NCBI GenBank assembly: GCA_965153455.1
Contig: OZ234500.1
Coordinates: 13,162,557 to 13,226,556 of the forward strand
Direction: 5' to 3'
DNA from: Sphagnum compactum
Taxonomy: Eukaryota; Bryophyta; Sphagnopsida; Sphagnales
DNA length: 64,000 nt
Both the position numbers and the translations under genes were made by a program. Of the stretch, positions 23,193-36,200 are shown one piece after another. Every line of letters begins with the position of its first letter. The first letter of the stretch is position 1. Below the pieces are notes generated by a model. The model had not been told where the DNA came from and did no database searches. It worked only from the letters and a program-made list of their open reading frames with translations.

Positions 23193-26100
23193 TCACGCTC
23201 TACGTCTCTTCTTTGCCGATCTAGTGTGGAATTCTTCTATGGCTTCTTGGGCATGTTCCATGTCGGATTCACTCACCCAAGATGCCTCTATTGCATGGTA
23301 GCCTTTCCACTTGACTAAGTATTCCCGCTTTCGCCCTCTAAGTTGCCTTGATTTGAACACGGCCTCTACCTCAAACTCTGGTTCATTATGAACCAAGTCC
23401 GGTGGAGGCCTTGAGTGATGCTCTCTATTAGGCCTTGAGGCGTCGCGTGAGACCGGCTTCAAAAGAGACACATGAAATGTGGGATGAACTTTAAGGTTTT
23501 CCGGAAGTTCTAACTTATAAGTGTCGGAAAGTTTCTTTTCCAACACTTTGAATGGCCCCGCATATGGGCCCAAGAACTTATGACTTAACCCTTCCGGCAA
23601 CCTAAAATTCTTGATGTTCAACCACACCTCGTCTCCCTCTTGGAACTTCACCTCTCGTCGGGACTTGTGCGCAAAATCCTTGTACCTTTTGTGCGCCTTT
23701 TCTAAGTTGACTTTTGCCAACTCCCACAAGCGCTTCCTTTCTTCATCAAGTTGTGTGACCATTGGCACTTCCTCACTTGCATCAATCGAAGGTTGTCCTT
23801 GTGCTGCCTAAGTCATGGGCACAATTGGTGACTTGCCCGTCACCATTTGGAATGGGGTGGACCCAGTTGCGGAGTGTACCGAGTTGTTGTAACAAAACTC
23901 GGCTAACTCCAAATGGTCCACCCAATCTTGTTGATCCGCCGCCACATAATTCCTTAGGAATTGTTGGATCACCAAGTTCACCCTCTCGGTTTGTCCATCG
24001 ATTTGGGGACGGAATGAAGTGCTCATCTTGAGTTCCGACCCCATTCGCTTCCACAATTCCCTCCAAAACTTACTTGTGAACTTTGGGTCTCGATCCGACA
24101 CTATGTCCTTGGGAAGGCCATGATGCTTGAAAATGTGGGAGAAGAACAACCTCCCCGTCTCCTGAGCCGTGGCTTCATCTTTTGTGGGAATGAAGTGTGC
24201 CATTTTGCTAAATCGATCCACCACAACCATGATGGCATCAAACCCTTTTGAAGGGGGCAAACTTACCATGAAGTCCATTGACACACTTTCCCACGGCCCT
24301 TCGGGAATTGGCAAAGGTTGCAACAAACCCGCTTGCTTCTTGTTGAGGGTCCGGTTTTGTTGACAAGTTAAACAAGTCTTCACGTACTCCTCCGCATCAT
24401 CCTTCAAGTTGGGCCAATAGTAGGACTTCTTTAGGGATGTTGTGGTGCGCTTTGCACCACCATGGCCCGCAAGCGGCCCATCATGACATTCCTTCAAAAG
24501 TGTGTCTCGCATCTTCCCTTCCGGCACATAGAGTCAATTTTGCTTGTACCACAATAATCCATTTCTCAAATGGAAGTGGGACTTGGCTCCATTTCGGATG
24601 CTTTGCCTTACCTCCTTGGCAAAAGCATCCCGGCGGTTCGCTAGTCTAACTTCCTTTTGAAGTTCCGACTCTCCCACATACACCACTCTAAGTTGGTGTT
24701 TCCGGCTCAAGGCATCGGGGACTATGTTCTCCTTTTCCGGCTTGTGTCGGATGTCCACATTGAACAAAGCCAATGTGTCTTGCCACCTTACTTGCTTCGA
24801 TGACAACTTGGGTTGAGTGGAGAAGTATTTCAAGGTCACATTGTCGGTCCAAACCACCACATCCTTGGAGCCTATGTAATGGCCCCAAGTCTTGATGTAT
24901 GACCGCCCACATTTCCTTTTCGTGTGTTGGCCACCTTCTATCCGTCTCACTCAACTTCTTGCTTTCAAAGGCCACCGGTCTTCCATCTTGCACTATGACA
25001 CCCCCAATTGCAAAGTCGGAGGCGTCGGAATGGATTTCAAAGTCCTTGTCAAAGTCGGGTAACTTCAACACCGGCGCCTTCACCAAAATGCCCTTTAATG
25101 TTTCAAAGGCCTCGTCACATGCTTCATCCCAATCATAGGTGACGGCGGATTTCTTCAAGAGGTTTGTCAAAGGGGACGCTATTCTCGCAAAGTTCTTTAT
25201 GAACTTGCGATAATAGGAGGCCAATCCTAAAAAGGATCTCAAGGCAGGAACCGACTTGGGCGGCTCCCAATCCAAAATTGCCTTGACCTTGTGATCATCC
25301 ATCATCAAACCTTCTTGAGTTATCCTATGCCCAAGGAAATCCACTTCCGTCACCCCAAATTCGCACTTCTCGAGCTTGGCATACAACTTGTTTTCCCTTA
25401 GCCTTTGGAACACCTTGCGAAGGTGCTCCGCATGCTCCTCCATGGTGCTACTATAGATCAAAATGTCGTCTATGTAAACGACCACAAAATCGTCAAGCCA
25501 TTCGCGGAAAATGTCATTCATGAGGGTGCAAAATGTGGCGGGCGCATTGGTGAGCCCAAAGGGCATCACCAAAAACTCATATGAACCATACCTTGTGCGA
25601 CAAGCGGTCTTTTCTTCGTCCCTTTCCGCGATCCTTATTTAGTAATATCCCGAACGTAGATCAATTCTACTAAAAACTTTGGCTCCCGAGAGACGATCAA
25701 ATAGATCATCGATGCGAGGTAAAGGATACCGCTTTTTCACCGTTGCCTTCTTGAGTGCTCTATAATCAACACACATCTTCAAAGTCACATCCTTCTTGTG
25801 AACAAAAAGGACGGGTGCCCCATATGGTGACTTGCTTGGTTTGATGTAACCTTTCGCGAGGAGTTCCTCAAGTTGAACCTTGAGTTCCTTCAACTCCTCG
25901 TGGCTCATTCTATATGGGGCCTTAGCGGGCGGTTCCACTCACGGTATCACTTCAATCGCATGATCAACTCGTCTTCTCGGGGGCAAGTCTTCGGGCAAGT
26001 CTTCGGGCATCACATCCGGGAACTCTTGTAAGACTTGCTTTATGCACTTGGCGGAAGTCACCAACTTGGTGGCTTCCTTGGGCTCATACTCATCCAACAC

Positions 26101-27669
26101 CCGCATGACACACATCATGCCAAAACCTCCCACACATTCCCTTTCCCAAGCTTTTCCTAACATAAAGTGGATGGTTGGACCACCCACACAAGGCAACTCA
26201 TGTGCCTTGACTCGCACAATCCCACTTTTAGATGAGATTCTAACTAACCTATTGTGCCCTTCAATGAGCACATTGTTTTGGGTAATGAATTCCATTCCCA
26301 AAATGCAATCCATTCCACCCAAGGTGGCAACCAACAAGTCCACCTTTCCTCTCCAATTTCCCAATTGGAGAGGCACTCCCTTTGCTTGTAGTGTCGTTGG
26401 ATGGGGAACACCATCCGCGAAATGCACCTCAATGGGTGCCTTGAGCTCCTCCAAGTGGAGCTCCATCCTTTCGGCGCTCTCCCGAGTTATGAAGTTGTGA
26501 GAAGCCCCTGTGTCCAAAAGACATAAGATTTTCCGCTTAGCAATCTTCCCCTTCAAGAATATAAGTCGATTGCATTCCGGTTGGGCTAAAGTGGCATTGA
26601 GAGCAAGTACCTTAGAGCTCCCAACCCCCGTCTTGGATTTGGGACAATCTTTGGAGTAATGCCCCACCTCGTTGCAATTGAAACATGCACCCTTGGGTTT
26701 TGCTCCAAAGTCTCCCTTGGTTTGGCTTCCTTTTAAAGGAGCCCCTTTCTTCACAAAACTACCTTTTGGCTTGAACCCCGAACCTTGGAATTGTTTGGGC
26801 TTTTCCTTGGTTGGGCTACCTTGCCCCCGGTTCCATTCCCCCTCATGCCTTGGCTTTTTGTGAAGGAACTTGTTGTCCTTCTTGAACCCGGATTTGTCAC
26901 TCCGCCCCACATCCGAGAAGTTCTCCACTTTCGTGATGGCCTCGGATAATGAGGCGGGCCAACTCTCCTCAAGCTTTCGCTTGGCCCAAGTTGGGAGCCT
27001 CATCACGAATTGGCACACACGATCCAACTCGTGCATGTGCCGGATCTCAAGCATGAGCTCGGAATAAGCCCTCACATATTGCCTCAAATTTTCATTTGCG
27101 GCATTCATAAGGTCACGGAGTTTGCACCTCGAGATGTAGTCGGAATTTCTCGGAATGAATTCCGCCTCAATGCGATCCTTGAAAAACTCCCACGTATAGC
27201 CATGGTTCTTCCCCTCCTCTTGTCTCACCGTCCGCCACCATGTGGCGGCATAGCCTTTCAAGTAGGATTGGGCAAGCTCCACGGCGAAATTCCGTCCAAC
27301 CTTGGCGGCATGGATATAATCGTCCATCTCCGCAAGCCAAACATCCACAACCTTACGGTCTCGGGCACCATCGAAATTCCCGGGCTTGGCCGGTTGAAAC
27401 CTTTCACCTTTGGAGGTCCCCGTTTTGAGGGCCGCCACCAACTCACCAAAGTCGGGCCTATTCATCTTGAGGAGGACTTCAAGTTGCTCTAGGGTGAATA
27501 GGGCCGAGCTCCATTGTTCCTCCTCACTTTCGGGTTCAACCTCGGGCTCATCTTGGTCCTCCCGGAAATTTGGTTCCTCCCCAATTGATTCCGGCGGGGC
27601 TACTAGGTCTTCGACGGGCTCCTCGGACCTAGGCTCTGGAGCTAGCTTCCGGTTCTTCTTGGGTGCCAT
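23193..27669 (-). pseudogene. Interrupted gag-pol polyprotein of the chromovirus
   Basis: The polyprotein starts MAPKKNRKL (ATG 27669-27667). In order: gag domain (ATWWRTVRQEEG... EFIPRNS), CCHC knuckle CFNCNEVGHYSKDC, aspartic protease LLDTGASHNF, reverse transcriptase with active site [12 protein letters not shown], RNase H ([13 protein letters not shown]), integrase with HHCC finger (GHGGAKRTTTSL...CLTCQQN) and DDE residues (SMDFMVSLP, VSDRDPKF, DGQTERVN), and a terminal chromodomain (EYLVKWKGYHAIEASWV). Breaks: in-frame stops at 25939-25941, at about 25636-25638 (after LRSGYY), at about 24531-24533 and just below 23808, plus a frameshift near 24893 within RNase H. The copy cannot make a complete polyprotein. 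Confidence 0.93.
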
Positions 27670-27697
27670 CCCAAAAAGTAGTTGAGCTTCACCTTGA

Positions 27698-27709
27698 GCT
27701 CTGATACCA
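27698..27709 (-). other. Primer-binding site, initiator tRNA-Met type
   Basis: In element orientation TGGTATCAGAGC, complementary to the 3' end of plant initiator methionine tRNA, lies two bases after the 5' LTR. This is the usual minus-strand primer of plant gypsy elements. Confidence 0.92.
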
Positions 27710-27711
27710 CG

Positions 27712-28532
27712 TGACGCGCTCCTAAGTCCCGGGGTGAAACCCACTTGAGGGTTTCACAAATTCAAGTTGCGGAAAGTTGAGACTTAAGGGCACGCTCCCG
27801 GCTTCCAACTCTAAAAGGGGGTAGAGGGTCGAGTTGGGAGCCCAGGGATTAGACTAGGACGAGGGACTAGCTTAGCTGGTGTGAATTTGCATTCCAAAAC
27901 CAACCACACGAGGTTAGTTTAGCATTCGGGACACCCTTGGGTGTTGGGACAAGCCACGGGCACTTGGACACACAAGACTCACCACGGCCCGGACTCGGAG
28001 GAAGCCACCACCTTCCCCCATATAGTATTCTCTGCAGCTCGCCGCCGAGGCTACATCGAAATGGCACATTTTGTTGGGACTCCCGAAATGGAGTCCCGAA
28101 ACTGTCCCGGCTGGACTCCTGGAACTTTGAACAGCCATAACTCCCGACTGCGGAGTCCGATCACAACGAGATCTGAACCAAAGTTGTAGCCCTCGTCGAG
28201 ATCTTTCCAACGCCATGTCACACTCCCTGAGGCGACGTCGGGAAAGGGTCGATTCCCGACTTTTAGTGGTCGGGAGTCAAACTGCCAGTTTGACTCCCGG
28301 CCCTTCTTTTGCCCATAACTTGGGCTGCAGATGTCCGAATGGCCAATGCGAGGCCATTTTCGATATCTACGTTTCAAGACCTTTCCAATGACACCAAGAA
28401 CACCTCAATGCGAGGTGTTTTGGGCCTTGCTGTCGAGCTCTGAACATTCGGGAGTCCCGGAGGACTCCAAATCTCCAACTTTTCCAAGTGTTGGGCTTCA
28501 CCCCCACACTTGGCCAAAGTGGGGTTGCGACA
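27712..28532 (-). repeat. 5' LTR of the chromovirus (carries its promoter)
   Basis: 821 bp. Compared with the 3' LTR it has an extra segment around gactaggacgagggacta (about 27854-27871). In element orientation a TATA-like ACTATATGGGGG lies at about 28030-28016 and is a plausible core promoter. Many differences between the LTRs are C/T or G/A changes, as expected from deamination of methylated cytosine. Confidence 0.93.
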
Positions 28533-28537
28533 TATTG

Positions 28538-29519
28538 GCAAAACCTACCTACCCACACGTCATTATACCTACTTATGCACTTGCAAATTATGGACTTCAA
28601 TTACAAAAATTATAATGCAAAATGTGGGTATTGCAATTCTGAAATTTTTTTGGCGGTAGTCCTCTACCTCCACTTTGGACCATTTAATGCAAGATGTACT
28701 TAGTTTAATTAAAGAATAGGCTTGATAAATATGAGTTAAAAAGACATCAAACATTTAAGAATATTTGCACAATTTTTAATACTAATCAAAATTAATCCTA
28801 GGTTGGATTTTGGGGGGAAATTTGGCCAAATTTTCACATACAAATACTTGCAACAAGATGCATTTTATCTCTTTTGAAGGTGAATGAAGAAAGTCTCAAG
28901 TTGAAGTGACCACACTAAAGGTAAGAGAATAAACTCTTGTTTCATTCATTTAATTTTTTCTTTTCATTGTGTTTCAATTTTAATTCATCACTCATTCCTA
29001 AAAGATTATTTTGTATGGCATTTGTATATGTTTATATAGTTATTAATTTTTGTGACATTTACTATTAAAATTGTTTAGGTTTATATATAAATTTTTGGGG
29101 TAATTATTTTTAAACTCTAAGGCTAATGCTTCCATTCATTATAATTTTAATTGATTAACTTTAAAATTCAAAACATAGTTGTTATAAATGTTTTCTGTAT
29201 TCCATTTGTAGTTTTGTTTGTATAATCATTAGGTTGACATCATTTATCATTAGGATTATTTAGGGTTTTAAGTTTAAGGCTTAATGAAATTTGTGTTGAT
29301 TTATTTAGGTTGTGTTTTCAAATCAAGATACAACTCCTTTGAATGTGATATCATCCTTTAACATCAACGGTTTGCTATTTTTTCTTAATCATTTTCTTAT
29401 GGTTTTTTATTGTTTTGTTCCTAATTTAAGGAAATCAATTTCCCTGGATGGTTTTAATATGGTCATCAAATTCCATTAAGAATGTTCCATGTTTGATATA
29501 TGGATTTAGCATTTTGGCC
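28538..29519. other. AT-rich DNA after the retrotransposon
   Basis: No coding region was recognised. The half-repeat atgtgggtattgcaatt occurs at about 28623, just outside the LTR, an outlier of the array at 29520-30110. A GTAAGAG donor-like site at 28920 could belong to a 5' untranslated exon of the frame at 30353, but this is speculative. Confidence 0.4.
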
Positions 29520-30110
29520 TCCCATAGATAGTGTGGATTTAGGGTCATAAGGTCAATATTACATTTTGCCACCCATATATAGTGTGCATCTTTAAATTGT
29601 TACGCAGGTATTGCATTTCCCTCTCCCATATATAATGTGGATTATGGTCATAATGTGGGTATTGCACTTTGCCCCCACATGCAGTGTGGATCTTTAAATT
29701 ATCATGTAGGTATTGCATTTAGGGCTCCCACATATAGTGTGGATTAAAGTCATAATGTGGGTATTGCAATTTTCCCCCATATACAGTGTGCATATTTAAA
29801 AAGTCATGTAGGTATTGCATTTAGGGCTCCCACATATAGTGTGGATTAAGGTCATAATGTGGGTATTGCAGTTTTCCGCCATATACAGTGTGCATCTATA
29901 AAAAGTCATGTATGTATTGCATTTAGGGCTTCCACATATAGTGTGGATTAGGGTCATAATGTGGGTATTGCAATTTTTCCCCCATATACATTGTGCATCT
30001 TTAAATTGTCATGGAGGTATTGCATTTATTTTTTCCATAAATAGTGTAGTTTGTTAACTATCATGTGGGTATTACATTTATATTATCCATAGATAATATG
30101 GATTAAAAAT
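29520..30110. repeat. 102-bp tandem array built of two ~51-bp half-units
   Basis: The phrase catatagtgtggatta recurs at about 29731, 29833 and 29935 (102-bp spacing), with diverged copies at 29523 and 29628. Within each unit the two halves are related: atgtgggtattgca alternates with atgtaggtattgca, and catatagtgtgg alternates with atatacagtgtgc. About five to six units, more diverged at both ends. Confidence 0.88.
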
Positions 30111-30352
30111 TTACAATTATGGCCATAAACCATATCATATGTTCTCCATACTTAGCATTTAGGGTATTATGTACATGATTATATGTGGTTTAGATGAGGG
30201 ATACAAATTAAGTACTTAAAACATGTACATTTGCATTAGTATTGAATATGACAATTAACATGTAATTCAACATATTGCATATATAAAATTTTGGACATCA
30301 ATATCAATTTATTATTTTTCTTGTAGAATCAGCTCAAGGCATAGTTTCAAAC

Positions 30353-30945
30353 ATGGGTCGTGCTTCAAAATCTCAATATATTGAAATTCAAAACCCAAAG
30401 AAGTCGCCCTTTAACAACATGGACTTGGTGTGGAAAAAAGATGTTCGACACGGAGGGGCACATATAATCGAGGTTGAGTGTGCATACATCCCACATGCAC
30501 GAATCTCGAAATTTTTAAACGGTGAATGATGCCATGAAGACTCCCCGATGGAGTGGAACATTTATAAGCAGGTACCTTCACAAGAAAATGTAAAAATGCC
30601 AAGAATCCAAAACCACCTCGACCATATTTGGTATGATGTTCTATTATTCATTTTTGTTATATGGAACTTGTTTTTTAACCTCATATTGTACCAAACTTTA
30701 AGTCCTAAATTGATTTTACATGTGTAGGTATGCATGTGGGTATGGGCCGGAAGATAATCGTGGAGACCTAAATCAAATATGTCAGATAAGGTTGGTCCAA
30801 AAACACACTCTGAAAACAATGCCACTCACTCAATTTGCTTATGAATCTTTCAACACTGAAGAACTGATCCACTCCCACTCCCCACTCCCACTAGACCCCC
30901 CAACAAACACCATCACAACCATTAGAACAGAACTAAAACAAAGTT
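30353..30945 (+). pseudogene. Unrecognised coding frame with an in-frame stop, possibly transposon-derived
   Basis: A splice-acceptor-like ttcttgtag (about 30327) precedes ATG 30353. The frame encodes MGRASKSQYIEIQNPKKS..., then EVECAYIPHARISKFLNGE, a TGA at 30527-30529, and then SPMEWNIYKQVPSQ to about 30630. A second open segment after tttacatgtgtag (30728) gives YACGYGPEDNRGDLNQICQ and ends at 30945. The even amino-acid composition suggests true, decaying coding sequence. I do not recognise a named family. The ECAYIP...YGPEDNRGD pattern looks like the N-terminal part of a transposon-encoded protein, which is an inference only. Confidence 0.35.
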
Positions 30946-33201
30946 AAGGTATGTCCAAAGCCTATGCTAAGGTGAAAAAAATTTAGGTAGCCTAATCAAA
31001 TTTATATGTTTGATATATATAGTTTCAGCTACCAAAAGTTTGGTGCCCTTTCCAAAAATTGCCTTTGTGGTAAAAAATTCATTTAATCAAGAACTAAAAG
31101 GTTGATTAATTCATCTAACCCCTAAGAGTCTTATCTTAATTTTAACCTTAGTTAAAAAAATTTGGTCCAATCTACCCATCCATAAATCAATTGTTAGATT
31201 GAAAGTTTATGAAGTCAAAAAAAATTTTAATAAAAAAAAATTCAGCCAATATCAAGCAAAGGATGATGAAATAGCAAAGTTAGATTGACCTCATATACAA
31301 TAAGGCAAATGTTGATCAAGGTTGGATTTGAAGTTGCATGAGTCGTAAAGCATTGGCACTTTCGTTTTATTAGATTTTTCAAAATTCAAAAAGCTTAATA
31401 TAATTTGTATAAGGTCTTTCGAATTTCGAAAGACTAAATTTTATGATTAATTATTTTTTTTAAAAAGAAAAAAAATACCATTGCATTATTACGCAGGGCA
31501 AGGTCTTGGTATAAAGGCCTTTCAAATTTTCCAACCTTGAAAAAATCTCAAATTCGAAAGACCCCCATAACATAACATGACCTTTTCCTATACCAAAAAA
31601 ACCATGCATTCTAATATGGCACTCACAACAAGGTTCAATTTAAAGTTCCATGGGTAAAAAAAACCATGCATTCTTAATATGGCACCAAAAAAAAAAAACT
31701 CATTTTTGGCTAATCACGCGTTTAGCCGTTAATCAGGAACTACACTACACCAACCGTGGTCCAGTTGAGACCAGACCAGACCAGACCAGACCAGCCCAAA
31801 CTGGACCAGACGCCTCCCTCCTCACGAGACGCTCTTACAAGAGTGGTACACAAAGGGGCGACACAAACTGGCACAGAAGGACAGCAGCAGCGATGCTTGT
31901 CGATTGCAGAGCACGAGACACAAAAACCAACAAGCCGACTTTGGTGGCGGTTGCGGTGATGATCGGAAAAGAAGAAGAAGAAGAAGAGGAAGCACCACCC
32001 CAGGCTGATGATTCCTCAGTGGTATAGCCCATTCTGGGACCCTGGGATCTCACAAAAAAGGTCCTGGGGTGGGTTCAAACCCAGTGGAGGTGTGCAGGGT
32101 GATTCAACTGGACCTGCTGGTGGTCCCTTCTGCCAAAGAGCTTGACTTGGGGCTTGCTTGCTTGCTTTTACGCCTGCTTTGTTTGTTAGCTCGGGTCTGC
32201 TGTTGTGCTTCAAAACAAAAAGAAGAAGAAGAAGAAGAAGAAGAAGAAGAAGCACAACACAACAAACAACAACAATTCGGTGGCACTTTGGTGGCAAGTG
32301 TTTTGGTGGTGAGTTGCAGAAGAACATTTCTAAATTTGGTAGTAACTTGAGTTAATGCAGCATGTGATCTGAGCAGCAGCAGAAGGAGAATAACAACAAC
32401 AACAAAGAGTTTGTTGGGTCTTCTTTTTGTAGTAGATTCTGTTTCCTTTGGTATCTTTTGGGTTTCTGTGAGGAAGTGAGTACCATCGTTGTGGACAAGA
32501 GGAGAGCTCAAAGCGTGACAGTCTTTTTGCCTGCTCGTCAGTCATTCGGTCAGTCAGTCACTGCTGTCTATTGTCACTCCCCTTTGTCGTCATGCCAATA
32601 GACTAGTAAGTCCCTCCCTGAATCTTAGCACCAACTTCGCATCTGGTGGGGCCCGATTTTTCCCGATTCGGCTACCAGTTGCTTACTGCAGCAGCCTGCA
32701 GCCTGCATGTACGTGAATTCCAGTCCACAGCATGCATGGGTGGTGGCTCGGTGCAGGTGGGCTTGTCAAAAGACTGCAACAAAGATTCCCAGCTGTTGCA
32801 GCAAGTCTTCTTTGTCCAGTGACGTAGCTCATGGAGATGGTATGAGCAGCTCCAAGCAAGCCAGCTTTCAGTGTTGCTTTGTTTCCATGCAATTCTCATG
32901 GTAATATTGTGCGGCAGGTCGAGGTTGGTGGTGATGGTGGTGGTGGGGATACTTGTGGGAGTACGACTGGAAGACAAGTAGAGGAAAACTTGTTCAAGAG
33001 CTCATGGTTCCATGCGATGAAGAAGACGAGTAGTAGCTATGAAAGTATTAAGAGACGCAGGCTCAGCAGCCCCTCAAGTAGGAAAAGAGTGTCCCAGAAG
33101 TGGGAGCTTTGGAAGCTGGAGGTGGATCATCAGCTGTGGCAGTTTGAAGATCATGTGAGGAGAATCTGCAGGCGGGTACACATTGTGAAAGGGAGAAGAC
33201 A
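30946..33201 (+). promoter_or_regulatory. AT-rich spacer, then promoter/5' leader region of the receptor kinase
   Basis: 30946-31640 is AT-rich with no recognisable feature. From 31640 the base composition shifts to GC-richer, low-repeat sequence, as expected of a promoter and leader. It contains a GACCA microsatellite (31769-31797), GAA tracts (31970-31990 and 32219-32254) and G/C-rich leader sequence up to the ATG at 33202. The short ORFs here have no family resemblance. Exact transcription start and leader introns cannot be placed. Confidence 0.4.
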
Positions 33202-36200
33202 ATGTCACGCTTCTTTGTAGTTCTCCTGTTCGCCATCTCCAGTTTGCTTGAGCTCCCAGATGATGTTAGGGTTGCCGCAGCGACACATCAGTCTGATGGT
33301 AAGTGTTGGGTATGAAAGGCACACCTTATATTGCTCATGGTTTACTGCGTGACTGGTTGCCACATGCTTCATCAAACACCCGTGCTGAGTTCTTAAGCTC
33401 TGTTTTTTCTCTTCCAGATTGTGATGCATGAATTAGTTCGTGCTTTGTGCTACGGTGAAGCCAAATTCTTCTAGTACTTGACAAGACTTGGCTCCATTCT
33501 TGGCTGTGTTGAATATGTTTGATTGCAGTGGCTGCCTTACAACAGATTTTGCGGGCATGGAAAGAGACACCATCGTTACCACAAAGCTGGGATATGAATG
33601 GACCAATGGATCCATGTGGCATCCAATGGGTTGGAGTCTCTTGCTCTGCACAATCTTCCATCACCTCCCTGTGGGTTCTACACTCCAGGACTTATTTCTT
33701 GAGCATCTTTATGTAAATCTCTTCTGAATAGCAGAATCACAATCCTAAGATACAAAAAGAGAGCATAATGCATCCTGTTCTGGGCATGCCCACTTCTTGA
33801 TTCCAATAGAATTTGGAGGAGCATCAACCCTGAGCCTTGTGGTTCGTGCAACAGTGAGCACTGGATCGCCAACTCTGAGAAGCAAACACAGCCCATCTGA
33901 GGCCATTATTGCACACTTGATCATGGATATTTTTCTAAGCAAGTTGTTTGTCTGTGAATCTCATGGTGGCAGGCACTTGGACAATTCTGGGATTGTTGGC
34001 CATCTGCCCTCAGCTCTTGGTGACCTTGTCAACCTACAGTACTTGTAAGCTCCCAGGAAGTCTTCAGGATTAGAAAACTTGTGTGATGCACTGTAAGATT
34101 TTAAGGACTCATAGTGAAGATTTTGAGACTAATGTCCATGTTTCTCAATTCCTTCAAAACTTGAACATTAGTGAGACTCCCTCAACTAATGATGATCTGT
34201 GTACAGATTGAGTTCTACACTTGCAGCCCCTAAAGTATCGCTGGATTCATTATGCCTCAATTTGTGCAAGTCCTTGGATTCTGATCAATCCTGTCTCCAA
34301 ATGCTTGCAGAAATTTATCTGGGAATCCTCAACTAAGAGGGTCAATTCCTCAGGAAATGGGCCATCTCACCAATCTTGTTAAAATGTATGTGCCTGGTTC
34401 TGGCAAGTGCACATCTCCAGTTATCTCTGAGGGGCCTTTTTTTCAGAAAATATTTTCTTCACATGCCCTGGCTTTCTGTTTCCATTTGAATCCTGTAACT
34501 CAGAGTTTCAGTCCTTGCAAACATTAGAATTTTGGATATAGAAAGCTTGTATGATATAGAAAGCCATATTCATCTTTTCTTCTGTAGATCAAACACTGAC
34601 AGGATGCCAGTCATATGTCCTGCAGAGATCTGTCGCACTGTAACTTATCTGGAACAATACCTTCGCATCTGCATACTTTGATAAGTTTGGAGTTGATGTA
34701 CGTCACTGAACCTCTACCTCAAAGTAGATATTAAAAGGTCCTGATCAATATTGTTCAAGTCTTCTGACTGTCATGCACTGTCATCAGGTTTAAAACCTTC
34801 AAAAGAAAATCTTGTGCAAAGAGTTACTAGCTGTTTTGAGGTGAACAGAGCATTCAACTTTATTTTTGCAGACATCTTGTTTTGTTCACTGGTGGTTTTG
34901 AGAAGAAGCTTGTCATTAGGCTTGTATGATCAATACAGTGCTCATTTCCTCCTGTGAAGGTTGCATGCAGGGATCTCAGTCAAAATTCTTTGAGTGGAAG
35001 AGTGCCAGACTTCTTAGTCAGTCTTCCAAAACTTACCCACCTGTGAGTGATGTTTCTGTTCTGCTGAATACTTCACATGTTCATCTCTGTCTTGAGTGAT
35101 TCATGAACTCCATGTTTGTGTAACACTCCTAAGTGAATGTGGGATTGGGTTACCAGAAATTTGAGCTACAACCAATTTGATGCAACCTGGAGCACCACCC
35201 AAATGCATTCCTCTGACAAACTGCTGCTTGCATCTAAAGGGGGTAAGGATACATAGGTCATAAGATGTATTCCAACATTCTGCTTTGTTGGATTTTTGCA
35301 TGTGATTGTAAAAGCATCAGGGGACCATGGCTATGTTGTGACGGTCTAGGTGTGCTGTGGCCATTTCTTCACTGCAGCAGATGCACCATCACCAGCTCAG
35401 TCAATGCAGAGGAGCAAGACTATTTGGAAGATTGTGGTTCCAGTTACTACATTCTTGGTCATGTTGGGGCTGATAGGGTGTGTGTGCGCCTTATGTCAAA
35501 AGTGGAAGGACAAACTCCTTCACAATCCTCACTCAAGGCCTTTATTTGCTTCCACTGGTCAGTGACAGGAAATGCACTGATGTGACACCTGGCATGTGCA
35601 TTCATCTTCTGTTCCGGTAGCTATGATAGTATAGAGTTCTCCAATTGTGGAATGAAGCGGACTGTTGTAATTGATAGCTGTATTTTTCAAAGTAGGTTCC
35701 TTTTCAGTTGACTACAGTTCTAGAAATCTAATGCTTGCTTCATTGCCCTCAGAGCTGTTTAATGCACATCAACCACCAAGCAGTGTCTTACTGTATGAAG
35801 ATCTGAAGGTAGCAACAAGGAACTTCCACCGCAAAAATAAAATTGGAGATGGAGTATTCGGTGCCATGTACAAGGCAAGAGCAGTGCACTGTTGAACCTG
35901 TACAATTGCAATAATAGAACCCATGTGGACCCTCCTCTGGAAACTTACATCCTGCAATCCCAATTGTTGTGGCTGCAGGGTGTCCTGCATGATGGTATGG
36001 AAGTGGCAATAAAGCAGCTGTCGTCAAAATTCCGGCAAGACAATCAAGAATTTGTAAAGGAGGTGCAATTGATTGCCAGTGTGCAGCACCCCAACATTGT
36101 ACGCCTGCTTGGCTGCTCCCTGACCTCCTCCACCCGCTATTTGGTGTATGAATATGTGGACAACAAAAGCCTTGCGCAAGCCTTGTTTGGTACCTACACT

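Larger units (their letters stand above)
21604..28532 (-). mobile_element. Ty3/gypsy chromovirus-type LTR retrotransposon (defective)
   Basis: A full-length element lies in reverse orientation. Its parts are a 5' LTR at 28532-27712, a primer-binding site, gag-pol, a polypurine tract, and a 3' LTR at 22406-21604. LTRs run TG...CA and the element is flanked by TATTG at 21599-21603 and 28533-28537, a clean 5-bp target duplication. The chromodomain after the integrase places it among chromoviruses; the clade cannot be decided here. By eye the two LTRs differ by about 17-20 substitutions plus an 18-bp indel, so insertion was fairly recent though not very recent. Confidence 0.95.
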
